From contig DASXKN010000027.1 of NCBI GenBank assembly GCA_036496805.1, positions 1 to 64,000 of the forward strand: 64,000 bases of DNA. The letters run 5' to 3'. Below the pieces are notes generated by a model. The model worked only from the letters and a program-made list of their open reading frames with translations. It was not told the DNA's origin and did not search any database. Made by a program: the position numbers and the translations under genes. This document shows positions 8,706-16,733 of this stretch, in pieces (the first letter of the stretch is position 1; the number at the start of each line of letters is the position of its first letter). Source of the stretch: SZAS-103 sp036496805 (lineage in GTDB: Bacteria > Pseudomonadota > Gammaproteobacteria > Xanthomonadales > Xanthomonadaceae).

Positions 8706-9812
8706 ATGAAGAAGAAAATCCTCTGCCTTGCCCTGTTCAGTGCGATGGGCGTGGCGCAAGCCGCGATGGCGCAAACCTTCGACGACCGTTGGTACGTCGA
8801 TGGCAGCGCCGGATACAACTTCCAGGACAAGGACCGCCAGACCCAGAACACGCCGTACCTCATGCTCGGCGTGGGCAAGTACATCACGCCGGACTGGGCG
8901 CTCGAGCTGAACTACAACTACCAGAACGCGAAAGAGACCAACGCCTTGTTCTCGGGGCAGAGCTGGCAGCAGTACGGCATCTCGCTCGATGCCATCTACC
9001 ACTTCCACGTGGGCGAGAACTGGAACCCCTACATGCGCATTGGTGTGGGCTGGCAGCACAGCAGCGAGGATTTCGCGCTGTTCCCCGGTGTCCCGGTACC
9101 CGTCCCCGCGACGCAGAAGAGCAACAACATCGCCGGAGACTTCGGCGTGGGTGTTGACCGCAACTTCGGTCGTTATACGGTCCGCACCGAGTTCGGCGCG
9201 CGCTACGACGGCAACGACAAGAGCATCAACTCGCCGAACAGCAACTACTTCGTCGACCTGATGGCTTCGGTCGGTGTGACTGTCGCCCTGGGTGACGAGC
9301 CGATGAAGCCGGTCGAGCCGGCGCCGGCGCCCGCCCCGGTCGTGACCTGCGCCGACAAGGATTCCGACGGCGACGGCGTGAACGACTGCAACGACAAGTG
9401 CCCGAACTCGCCGGCTGGCCAGACCGTCGGTCCGGACGGCTGCCCGGTTCCGGTCACGATCGACCTGCGTGGCGTCAACTTCGACTTCGACAAGTCCAAG
9501 CTGCGTCCGGATGCGGTCGCGATCCTGAACGAGGCGATCGAAGTGCTCAAGAAGTATCCGCAGCTGCGCGTTGAAGTCGCCGGTCACACCGACTCCGTCG
9601 GTACCGACGCCTACAACCAGAAGCTGTCGGAGCGTCGCGCCAAGGCCGTGTACGACTACCTGACCCAGAACGGCGTTGACGCCGGTCGCCTGATGGGTCC
9701 GCATGGCTACGGTGAGACCCGCCCGATCGCTCCGAACACCAACCCGGATGGTTCGGACAATCCGCAGGGCCGCGCGCAGAACCGCCGCACCGAGCTGAAC
9801 GTCCAGAACTGA
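8706..9812 (+). CDS. OmpA-family outer membrane protein
   Basis: Outer membrane porin-like protein of 368 aa linking the outer membrane to peptidoglycan. Residues 1-23 are a typical signal peptide ending AAMAQ. The N-terminal half is an eight-stranded beta-barrel type domain with alternating aromatic residues (YNFQDKD, LELNYNYQN). A Pro-rich linker (PAPAPAPVV) and a calcium-binding thrombospondin type-3-like segment (DSDGDGVNDCNDKCP) follow. The C-terminal OmpA domain has NFDFDKSKLRP and AGHTDSVGTDAYN with LSERRAKAV, the peptidoglycan-binding residues. The RBS aaggag sits 6-8 nt before the ATG. The gene is monocistronic and followed by a strong terminator. Confidence 0.93.
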   Translation: MKKKILCLALFSAMGVAQAAMAQTFDDRWYVDGSAGYNFQDKDRQTQNTPYLMLGVGKYITPDWALELNYNYQNAKETNALFSGQSWQQYGISLDAIYHFHVGENWNPYMRIGVGWQHSSEDFALFPGVPVPVPATQKSNNIAGDFGVGVDRNFGRYTVRTEFGARYDGNDKSINSPNSNYFVDLMASVGVTVALGDEPMKPVEPAPAPAPVVTCADKDSDGDGVNDCNDKCPNSPAGQTVGPDGCPVPVTIDLRGVNFDFDKSKLRPDAVAILNEAIEVLKKYPQLRVEVAGHTDSVGTDAYNQKLSERRAKAVYDYLTQNGVDAGRLMGPHGYGETRPIAPNTNPDGSDNPQGRAQNRRTELNVQN

Positions 9813-9837
9813 GGACGCAGGTTCGCGAAACAAACGG

Positions 9838-9869
9838 AAGCCCGGCCTCGTGCCGGGCTTTCGCTTTTT
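9838..9869 (+). terminator. Rho-independent terminator of the OmpA-family gene
   Basis: A 9-bp stem (aagcccggc / gccgggctt) with a 5-nt loop is followed by tcgcttttt. It lies 25 bp after the stop codon. Confidence 0.9.
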
Positions 9870-9952
9870 GCGGTTTGCGAAGATGGCTGCCTCGGCTTGA
9901 AGGAGCGCGACGGGCTGATACACTCGGGTTCGAATCGAGGCTGGAGGCACCC

Positions 9953-10471
9953 ATGCACGTCCATCGTTTCGCAGCCGCAGCCGTGACCTTGGCGATCGTG
10001 GGCGCCTCCCAGGCGCTGGCTGCGCCGGATTGCTCGCTGAGGACGATCCCGCAGCCCTTGCCCCAGAGGGCGACCGCTTTGCCGCCGTTGAGCGACGAAC
10101 TTCCGGCGGGCAATCACCAGCTCGGTGTTTCGGAGGATGTCTTCGCCTATGGCAGCGACGAGGGGCAGGCAGTGGATCGGGTACTGGCGCGCCTGCGCGA
10201 CGAAGCCTGCAAGCCCGCTCCGCAGCCCGGAGGAGGCCCCGACGCCGCCGGCTACGTGCCGCGCACGAAGTGGGACAACACGCCGTATCGTTTCAATGCG
10301 GGTGGCAACGGCAAGAAATTCAGCGCCGCCGAGTTTTCGGCGTGGATGGAATCCAAGGGCATCCATGTGTCCAAGGGCGCTCCGCAACCTGTAACACCGA
10401 CTTCAGCAACTCAACCGGCCACGACGCAGCCCGACGCGGCACAACCTGGCACGACCCAGCCCAATCAGTAA
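9953..10471 (+). CDS. Secreted hypothetical protein with Thr/Pro/Gln-rich tail
   Basis: Protein of 172 aa, not recognised. Residues 1-23 form a clear signal peptide (hydrophobic AAAAVTLAIVGASQALA, cleavage before APDC). The central part contains WDNTPYRFN and a Lys/Phe motif (KKFSAAEFSAWM), giving a small compact domain of about 100 aa. The last 30 residues are low complexity (repeated TQP and AQP), suggestive of an extended periplasmic or surface tether. ATG 9953 was chosen because ctggagg precedes it by about 6 nt and the signal peptide begins there. It lies just after the OmpA-family gene but beyond its terminator, so it is probably a separate unit. Confidence 0.7.
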   Translation: MHVHRFAAAAVTLAIVGASQALAAPDCSLRTIPQPLPQRATALPPLSDELPAGNHQLGVSEDVFAYGSDEGQAVDRVLARLRDEACKPAPQPGGGPDAAGYVPRTKWDNTPYRFNAGGNGKKFSAAEFSAWMESKGIHVSKGAPQPVTPTSATQPATTQPDAAQPGTTQPNQ

Positions 10472-10512
10472 ACCCGGGCGGACATGACCCGCCTGTGTTG
10501 CGGCGCAGGTGC

Positions 10513-11541
10513 TCAGCGTCGATCAAAGCGGTAATGCGCCACCAGCCATTCGCTTCCGTCGCGATAGCCGAACAGCTCCGCGCAGGCCATCCAGAACATC
10601 CGCCAGCGCTGGCTCCAGACGCGCGCGTCGCGTTTTCCGTACACGCCCTCGAGGATGCGCAACACGTCCTTGCGATGGGCGTCCTGGTTTTCCAGCCAGT
10701 GGTTCGCGGTCCTCTGGTAATGGGTGCCCGGCAGTAGCCAGCGCTCACGCAGCACGAGATGGTCCCGGAAATGCAGGAAGGTGTCGGCCGCCGGCATCAG
10801 GCCGCCGGTGAAGAAATGCCGCGCCATCCAGTCGTCGCGGCCCTGGTCCTCGAAGGGATACATCAGGTGGCGGTGGCAGAAGATGTGCGCGAACAGGCTG
10901 CCGTCGTCTTCCAGCCATCCGGCGATGCGCTCGAACAGCAACCGGTAGTTGCGCACGTGCTCGAACATCTCGACCGAGACCACGCGGTCGAAGCGCGCGT
11001 CGACCTGCAGCGCATTGACGTCGCGGGTCAGGATGGCGACGTTGGCCAGCCCGCGCTCGCGGCACTGGCCGAGAATGTGCTCGCGCTGGCTCGCCGAGTT
11101 CGACACGCCGACGATGCGAGCATTCGGATAGCGTTCGGCCATCCACAGCGTCAGCGAACCCCAGCCGCAGCCGAGTTCGAGGATGGCCTGCCCGTCGGCG
11201 AGGCCCGCGCGCTCGCCGTACAGCGCGAGCATCGCTTCCTCGGCCGCGTCGAGCGTCTCGCGACCGGTCGGGTAGTAGCAGCTGCTGTATTTCAGGCGCT
11301 TGCCGAGGCAGAGCCTGAAGAATTCCGTCGGCACTTCGTAGTGCTGGCGGTTGGCAGCACCCGTCTCGATCGCCAAGGCACTGTCGCGCAGTTCGGCCAG
11401 CCGACGCCGGAAATTCGCGTCCGCCGCCGCCGGGTCGCCCGCATGCTCCTGCCGCAGGCGTTCCTCGCACAGGCCGCGTATGCCCCTGCGCGTGAGCGCA
11501 TCGGGGATCCATCCCTGCTCGCAGAGCGAAATCAGCGACAT
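10513..11541 (-). CDS. SAM-dependent methyltransferase, cyclopropane-fatty-acid-synthase-like (class I)
   Basis: Cytosolic protein of 342 aa with a Rossmann SAM-binding site: ILELGCGWGSLTLWMAE (motif I) and EMFEHVRNY further on, as in CFA-synthase and mycolic-acid-methyltransferase relatives. HYEVPTEFF matches the HYDxxxxFF element that precedes motif I in this superfamily. The N-terminal helical part lacks the longer lipid-binding domain of true CFA synthase. It is the last gene of a minus-strand lipid cluster, 7 bp after the DUF1295 gene. The substrate is probably an acyl chain or other lipid; this rests on the cluster and is not shown by sequence alone. Confidence 0.82.
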   Translation of the reverse strand: MSLISLCEQGWIPDALTRRGIRGLCEERLRQEHAGDPAAADANFRRRLAELRDSALAIETGAANRQHYEVPTEFFRLCLGKRLKYSSCYYPTGRETLDAAEEAMLALYGERAGLADGQAILELGCGWGSLTLWMAERYPNARIVGVSNSASQREHILGQCRERGLANVAILTRDVNALQVDARFDRVVSVEMFEHVRNYRLLFERIAGWLEDDGSLFAHIFCHRHLMYPFEDQGRDDWMARHFFTGGLMPAADTFLHFRDHLVLRERWLLPGTHYQRTANHWLENQDAHRKDVLRILEGVYGKRDARVWSQRWRMFWMACAELFGYRDGSEWLVAHYRFDRR

Positions 11542-11548
11542 CGTTTTC

Positions 11549-12331
11549 TCAGGAAATCCGGCGCGGTGGCCACGGGAAGAACGCGTTGACCTCGCGCTGG
11601 TAGGCGCGGTAGTCGTCGCCGCGCGAACGCAGCGACTGCGCCTCGGTGTAGGGAATGCCGGTCACGCGGTAGAGGAACACGAACATCAGCAGCGGCCCGG
11701 AAAGCGCCAGCCATGCCATCGGAGCACCAATCGCCAGCAGTGCGTAAGCAAACCAGTGCAGCCATTCGAAGAAGTAGTTCGGGTGCCGCGACCACGCCCA
11801 AAGCCCGCGTCGGCACGTGCGGCCGCGATTCGCCGGATCGGTGATCCAGGCTGCGAGCTGGCGATCGGCCAAGGCCTCGCCGCCTACAGAAACCAGCCAG
11901 ATGAGTACGGCGCATATCGTCCAGGGACCGGGTTCGGTCGCGGGATTCGAGGCGGCAATCAGCATCGGCACCGAGAACAGCGCCACGATCGCGGTCTGCG
12001 ACTCGAAGAAAAGCAGGAACATGCCCTGGCGGTTGTTCCAGTGCTCGCGCAGGTTGCGGTATCGCCCGTCCTCGGGGCGGCCGTGCACGCGCGTGAACAG
12101 GTGTCGCGCAAGCCGCAGCGCCCACAACCCGACGAGCATCCCGACCAGCGCGCGCGCAAGCAGCGAGCCCGCACTGAAGACTGCCGCTGCAATCGCCGCT
12201 GCGCCCAGCAGCAATGCCCAGGCGATGTCGACGTAGCCGAGGTTGCCGACGCGTCGCGCATACGCCCATACACCGAGCATCGCGAGCGCGCTGCAGGCGC
12301 CGATCCATGGCAACAGCCACCACGCGATCAC
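11549..12331 (-). CDS. DUF1295 membrane protein, steroid 5-alpha-reductase-like fold
   Basis: Integral membrane protein of 260 aa with about six hydrophobic segments. The C-terminal signature SRHPNYFFEWLHWFAYAL and the later YRAYQREVNAFFPW define the DUF1295/isoprenylcysteine-methyltransferase-like superfamily, whose members use SAM or NADPH on membrane lipids. The start is GTG and overlaps the upstream DUF2878 stop as GTGA, showing translational coupling. No enzymatic role is proven for the family. In this cluster it probably acts on the modified acyl chain or a precursor. Confidence 0.85.
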   Translation of the reverse strand: MIAWWLLPWIGACSALAMLGVWAYARRVGNLGYVDIAWALLLGAAAIAAAVFSAGSLLARALVGMLVGLWALRLARHLFTRVHGRPEDGRYRNLREHWNNRQGMFLLFFESQTAIVALFSVPMLIAASNPATEPGPWTICAVLIWLVSVGGEALADRQLAAWITDPANRGRTCRRGLWAWSRHPNYFFEWLHWFAYALLAIGAPMAWLALSGPLLMFVFLYRVTGIPYTEAQSLRSRGDDYRAYQREVNAFFPWPPRRIS

Positions 12332-12882
12332 GTCCTCGCCTCGGTCACCACTGGCGTCGAGCGAAGCTCGGCGATATGCACCAGCAGCGGAAGCATCGCC
12401 GCCCATGCGAGGCCGAGCGCCGCGAGCACGAAGGCCATCGGCGCCTCGAAACGCACCGCGCCTGGCCCGCGCGATGCGCCCCAGTAAGCCAGCGGTCCGC
12501 AGACCGCGCCAAGCAGCGCCGCGAGCAGGTAACGCCGTCGGAGAAAGACGAGTGAGTGGTTGAAGGTCAATGCGAAAGCGATCCAGATGCACAGGATCCA
12601 CGGAGGCGACCACGACTGCGACGGCCACGGCGCGCTGTATTCCATCCAGCCCAGCGCGATCCACGCGCTGTCGAATACCAGTCCGCACAGCAGGACCGCC
12701 GGCAGCAGGCGCAGGTCGGCCCGCCATTGCCCGCCGAAGCCCAGCACGAGCGCGGCGAACACGGCCGTGGCGATCAGGCAGCCACCCAGCGACCCGTGCG
12801 CCGCGCCGACCACGCAGGCGATCCAGACCAACTGGTAGCCGAGGGCATTGACGATCTTCCAGCTCGCGCCTTTCAGGAGCAT
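12328..12882 (-). CDS. DUF2878 membrane protein
   Basis: Protein of 184 aa with about five or six transmembrane segments and few charged residues. Visible elements include NALGYQLVWIACV at the N-terminus, FDSAWIALGWMEY in the middle and FNHSL, matching the DUF2878 family as I know it from lipid clusters next to CFA-synthase genes. The gene overlaps the upstream methyltransferase by 10 bp and the downstream DUF1295 gene by 4 bp, so the three are cotranslated. The biochemical function is unknown. Confidence 0.8.
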   Translation of the reverse strand: MLLKGASWKIVNALGYQLVWIACVVGAAHGSLGGCLIATAVFAALVLGFGGQWRADLRLLPAVLLCGLVFDSAWIALGWMEYSAPWPSQSWSPPWILCIWIAFALTFNHSLVFLRRRYLLAALLGAVCGPLAYWGASRGPGAVRFEAPMAFVLAALGLAWAAMLPLLVHIAELRSTPVVTEART

Positions 12883-14213
12883 GTCGCGCCGCCGTCGAGC
12901 GCCGGCACGAATTGCGGGCGACGATTCCCCGGTTTCGCGAACAGCATCTGCACCGTGCCGATCGATCGCTCGATGAAGCCGCCCTCGCAATAGCACAGGT
13001 AGTACTCCCACATGCGCACGAAGCGTTCGTCGTAGCCGAGCGCGCGCACCTCGTCCAGGCGCGACAGGAAGCGCTGGCGCCAGTGGCGCAACGTCAGCGC
13101 GTAGCTCGGACCGATGTCCTCGAGTCCGAACAGGCGCAGGTCGCTGGATCTGGCGGACGCGCCCAGCATCGCGCTCACGCAGGGGATGAAGCTGCCGGGA
13201 AACACATGGCGCTTGATGAAATCGACCGAGCGCAGCGCCTGCTCGTAGCGCGAATCCTCGATGGTGATCGCCTGGACCAGCGCGAGTCCGTCGGGCTTGA
13301 GCAGCGCTGCGCACTGGGCGAAATAGGTGTCGAGGTACTGGTGGCCGATGGCCTCGATCATCTCGATCGACACCAGCTTGTCGTAGCGGCCGGCGAGGTC
13401 GCGATAATCCTGTTTCAGCACGGTGACGCGACCGGTGAGGCCCGCGGCGGCGACGCGCTCAAGCGTCAGCGCGTGCTGCTCGGCGGAGATCGTGGTCGTG
13501 GTGACATGGCAGCCGTAATGCTTCGCGGCATGCATTGCGAAGCCGCCCCAGCCGGTGCCGATCTCGATGACACGGTCGGAAGGCTTGAGATCGAGCTTGC
13601 GACAGATGCGATCGAGTTTGTGGCGCGAAGCGCGGTCCAGTGATTCCGCTCCCAATGATCCCGTCCCGAGCGATTCGTCCGGATCGGCGAAGATCGCCGA
13701 GGAATACATCAGCTCGTCGTCGAGGAACAGCTTGAACAGCGCGTTGCCGAGGTCGTAGTGCGCGGCGATGTTGCGCCTGCTGCCGTCGCGGGTGTTGCGG
13801 CGGAAACGGTTCCAGACCCGCATCGCGACGCCGCCCAGCCGCGCCAGGCCGCCTTCCATGCCATCGAGCAGGTCGCGGTTGCGCACCAGCAGGCGCACCA
13901 GGGCGACCAGGTCGCTGCATTGCCAGTGCCCATCCATGTAGGCCTCGCCGGCGCCGACGCTGCCGTTCATCGCGACCTGGCGGTAGAACTCGGGCGATTG
14001 CACGGTGACGTGCATGTGCAGCGGCTCGTCGCCGTCGGCCGTGCCGAGTACGTTCGATCCGAGCGCATCGTGGATGACCAGCGTGCCGCCGCGCAGCCGG
14101 CCCATGTCCGCGAACAATTTCGCTCGCAGGCCGCGTTCGAAGGCCGAATAGCCGACAGTTCCTGGGTGTGCCGCAGCGGCTGGCGGGGCGAGGCTTTCGG
14201 CGGATGTGCTCAT
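12873..14213 (-). CDS. Cyclopropane-fatty-acyl-phospholipid synthase family methyltransferase
   Basis: Protein of 446 aa with the full CFA-synthase architecture. The N-terminal lipid-binding domain (about 1-150) includes GSVGAGEAYMDGHW. The SAM-binding Rossmann domain has HYDLGNALFKLFLD, VIEIGTGWGGFAMHAA and SIEMIEAIGHQY. The C-terminal end (HVFPGSFIPCVS, WEYYLCYCEGGF) parallels E. coli Cfa. Such enzymes transfer a methyl or methylene group from SAM to unsaturated acyl chains of membrane phospholipids. The start was chosen at ATG 14213 because aggagg lies about 10 nt upstream; a longer form would overlap the DUF1365 gene. With an FAD oxidase and DUF1365 next to it, a UfaM-like role in furan or methyl-branched fatty acid synthesis is possible (inference). 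Confidence 0.88.
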   Translation of the reverse strand: MSTSAESLAPPAAAAHPGTVGYSAFERGLRAKLFADMGRLRGGTLVIHDALGSNVLGTADGDEPLHMHVTVQSPEFYRQVAMNGSVGAGEAYMDGHWQCSDLVALVRLLVRNRDLLDGMEGGLARLGGVAMRVWNRFRRNTRDGSRRNIAAHYDLGNALFKLFLDDELMYSSAIFADPDESLGTGSLGAESLDRASRHKLDRICRKLDLKPSDRVIEIGTGWGGFAMHAAKHYGCHVTTTTISAEQHALTLERVAAAGLTGRVTVLKQDYRDLAGRYDKLVSIEMIEAIGHQYLDTYFAQCAALLKPDGLALVQAITIEDSRYEQALRSVDFIKRHVFPGSFIPCVSAMLGASARSSDLRLFGLEDIGPSYALTLRHWRQRFLSRLDEVRALGYDERFVRMWEYYLCYCEGGFIERSIGTVQMLFAKPGNRRPQFVPALDGGATCS

Positions 14214-14262
14214 GTCTCGTGGCCTCCTGGCTCTGCCGTGCATTAACCGCCGGAGCGTGTCG

Positions 14263-15126
14263 TCATCGCGTGAAAGAATCCGGGCCGTGACCATGGAACG
14301 GCACTCCCTTGGCCCACAGCAGGAACGCCTGCCAGTAGATCGCCATGACCACCCGCGCGCTCATCACCGGATAGTGCAGGAGCGTCCACGCCAGCCCGGA
14401 GCCGGTCAAGGGGCGGCGGTCAAGCACCAGGGTCGCGTCCATCTCGACGTGGTGGCCGGCGCGGACGTCCATGTGCACGCGCAGTTGTTCGTCGGGCTCC
14501 TGGAAGCGCCAGTCGTATTCGCGTTCGAGCGGGATGAAGGGCGAGACGGTGAATTCCTTGCGGAACTGCCAGGCGTGGGTCTGCCCGTGCGTGGTCGCTT
14601 CCGCGACCGGCAGGACGTAGGCGTGGCGTTCGTTCCAGGGGATGTTGCTGATCTCGGCGAGGATCCATTCCAGCGTCCGCCCGTCCGCGGCGTAGCCGTA
14701 GTAGAACGCCACCGGGTTGAAGCAGTGCCCGAAGTAGCGCAGGTGCGCGAGCATGCGGATCGGGCCGGTTGGTCGCGTGCCGAGGCGTTTTTCGAGGGTG
14801 TCGCGCACTGCCTGGTCCAGCGTCGCGCCGGGATCGCCGTGATAGTCGCTGCGGCGGAACTGCGCGAGGTTGCGGCGACCGACCGACCATAGCCAGCGCC
14901 CGGCGAACACCTCGCCGATCTCCGCCAGGTCCAGGTAGAGCATGAAGATGCGATAGCGGAATTCGTGCGCGCGCGGCACGCTCCGGCGATGTCTCACCCA
15001 GCCGGTGTAGATCGCGTTGCGCAACGGTTCGACGCCCGCTGCGCCATCCTGCGACGAAGTCGTGCCGGTCCCGCGCGGGGCCGGATGTCGATGATTCGAA
15101 GGTTGAAAATGGACTTTCCTGTCCAT
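14263..15126 (-). CDS. DUF1365 family protein
   Basis: Protein of up to 287 aa. The conserved core begins NAIYTGWVRHRR and continues with FMLYLDL, RMLAHLRYFGHCFNPVAFYY and HVSPFIP-like segments typical of DUF1365. The family is regularly found beside FAD amine-oxidase-like and CFA-synthase genes; its activity is not established. The start is uncertain. ATG 15126 lies inside the first of five hairpins and lacks an RBS, and its first 34 residues do not look conserved. TTG 15024 would give the usual family N-terminus. The 49-bp gap to the downstream methyltransferase suggests cotranscription. Confidence 0.8.
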   Translation of the reverse strand: MDRKVHFQPSNHRHPAPRGTGTTSSQDGAAGVEPLRNAIYTGWVRHRRSVPRAHEFRYRIFMLYLDLAEIGEVFAGRWLWSVGRRNLAQFRRSDYHGDPGATLDQAVRDTLEKRLGTRPTGPIRMLAHLRYFGHCFNPVAFYYGYAADGRTLEWILAEISNIPWNERHAYVLPVAEATTHGQTHAWQFRKEFTVSPFIPLEREYDWRFQEPDEQLRVHMDVRAGHHVEMDATLVLDRRPLTGSGLAWTLLHYPVMSARVVMAIYWQAFLLWAKGVPFHGHGPDSFTR

Positions 15127-15250
15127 TTTCAAATCGCCGAGTCCGGCACATGTCCGGACTCAGCTCCGCACGTCGACCACCGAGTTGGTCGACGCGCGCG
15201 CAATCCATCCGTGGATTGCGCTGGCTGGGTGTCCCTGGACACCCAGCCAG
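15103..15250. repeat. Array of five consecutive perfect hairpins
   Basis: Five different perfect inverted repeats stand side by side: 15103-15132 (12-bp stem ttgaaaatggac, 6-nt loop), 15139-15161 (8-bp stem gagtccgg, 7-nt loop), 15171-15194 (9-bp stem cgtcgacca, 6-nt loop), 15198-15221 (10-bp stem gcgcaatcca, 4-nt loop) and 15221-15250 (14-bp stem ctggctgggtgtcc, 2-nt loop). They start 6 bp after the amine-oxidase stop codon and run into the possible DUF1365 start. No T-tract follows on either strand, so classical termination is unlikely. The arms are unrelated to each other and to the dispersed repeats elsewhere. Confidence 0.93.
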
Positions 15251-15256
15251 GTCCGG

Positions 15257-16513
15257 TCAGTGCTGATGCCATTCCACATCGAGCGCCTTGGCGACGCTCA
15301 CCGCCGTGCGCAGGCCGTCTTCGTGGAAACCGTAGCGCCAGTACGCGCCTGAGAACCAGGTGCGGCGCTGGCCATTGATCTTCACGCGCTGGTTCTGCGC
15401 ATCGATGCTCGCGCGGGTGTAGACCGGGTGGTGGTAGGTCATCTTCGAGATGATCTTCGACGCATCGATCTCGCCGGTGCGGTTGAGCGAGACGATCAGC
15501 GGTTCGGACGCGTCGAGCTTCTGCAGGATGTTCATGCAGTAGCTGACCGTGCAGCCGGCCGCGGGGTTGGCGGGAATGTACGCGTTCCACGCCGCCCAGG
15601 CCTTCTTCTTGCGCGGCAGCAGGCGCGCATCGGTGTGCAGCACCGCCTCGTTTTCCTGGTACGTCATCGCGCCGAGGATCTTCGTCTCCATCTCGCTCGG
15701 GTCGGCCAGCAGCTTGAGCGCCTGGTCGCTGTGGCAGGCGAGGATGACTTGGTCGAAGCGTTCCTCGCCGTTCTTGGTCGTCACCCGCACGCCGTCCTCG
15801 TCGCGGGCGATGCGCAGCGCGGGCGTATTGAGGCGTTCGCTCACCTTCCAGTTCCTGCGCATCTCCTCGACGTAGCGCGAGGAGCCGCCGGTGACGGTGC
15901 GCCATTCCGGCCGCCCGCTGACCTGCAGCATCTTGTGGTTGCGCATGAAGCGGATCAGGTACTTGCCGGGGAAGTCCATGACCTGCGCGGCCGGCGCCGA
16001 CCACAGCGCGCTGACCATCGGGATCAGGTGGTTGTCGACGAACATCGACGAATACTTCTGCTCGCGCAGGTATTCGCCGAGCGTGGGGCCGGCGCCCTCG
16101 GTCTCGAGCAGGTGGTGTGCTTCCTTGTAGAAGCGCTTGACCTCGCCGAGCATCTTCAGGAATTTCTGGTCCAGCAGGTTGCGCGGGTGCGCCATCAGGC
16201 TGCCGAAGCTGCCGGCGTTGTACTCCAGGCCGCTGCGCGCGTCCTGCACCGAGAAGCTCATGTGGGTCGGCTGGCTGGCCACGCCCAGTTCGCCGAGCAG
16301 GCGCTTGAACAGCGGGTAGTTCTCGTCGTTGTAGACGATGAAGCCGGTGTCCACGTTGAACGTGCGGCCGTCCATCGTCACCTTGTGCGTGTGCGTGTGC
16401 CCGCCGAGCCGATGCTCGCGTTCGAACAGCACGACTTCATGGTCCGGATCCTTGGAAATCAGCCAGGCCGCGCCCAGTCCGGAAATGCCTCCGCCGACGA
16501 CGGCGATCTTCAT
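15257..16513 (-). CDS. FAD-dependent amine-oxidase-like protein (NAD(P)-binding Rossmann)
   Basis: Protein of 418 aa. It starts MKIAVVGGGISGLGAAWL, the dinucleotide-binding FAD motif, followed by ERLGGH-like EHRLGGHTHT and VDTGFIVYN, hallmarks of the flavin amine oxidase/protoporphyrinogen-oxidase superfamily. The C-terminal YWRYGFHEDG is typical of the subgroup found with DUF1365 and CFA-synthase genes. In Rhodobacter a related protein (UfaD) takes part in furan fatty acid synthesis by desaturating a methylated acyl chain, so the same role is a reasonable inference here. The RBS gaggga precedes the ATG. It is the first gene of the lipid cluster proper, and its 3' end abuts the five-hairpin array. 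Confidence 0.87.
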   Translation of the reverse strand: MKIAVVGGGISGLGAAWLISKDPDHEVVLFEREHRLGGHTHTHKVTMDGRTFNVDTGFIVYNDENYPLFKRLLGELGVASQPTHMSFSVQDARSGLEYNAGSFGSLMAHPRNLLDQKFLKMLGEVKRFYKEAHHLLETEGAGPTLGEYLREQKYSSMFVDNHLIPMVSALWSAPAAQVMDFPGKYLIRFMRNHKMLQVSGRPEWRTVTGGSSRYVEEMRRNWKVSERLNTPALRIARDEDGVRVTTKNGEERFDQVILACHSDQALKLLADPSEMETKILGAMTYQENEAVLHTDARLLPRKKKAWAAWNAYIPANPAAGCTVSYCMNILQKLDASEPLIVSLNRTGEIDASKIISKMTYHHPVYTRASIDAQNQRVKINGQRRTWFSGAYWRYGFHEDGLRTAVSVAKALDVEWHQH

Positions 16514-16733
16514 GCCAGCTCCCTCATCACGCACCAATCCCAATAAGCAATAACCGGTTTCAGGGAAAAAGCCGGCTGGCCAATGATGAGCATCAATGTC
16601 TCCCGATGGCGTACAGCGCACGCGCCCCCCGACACGTGCGGACAAGAATGAACATTCTAGCAGGCAGCCGTTAAAGCTTTTTCGCGTTTCCCGGTTCGCC
16701 CGGTCCGGCGCGGACCGGAATCCAGGCTGTGGT

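Noticed and set aside
14214..14294. Longer N-terminus for the CFA synthase, starting at 14294
   Set aside because: It would overlap the DUF1365 gene end and has no RBS, whereas ATG 14213 has aggagg upstream.
15103..15250. Ordinary transcription terminator
   Set aside because: Five stems without a T-tract on either strand do not fit a rho-independent terminator.
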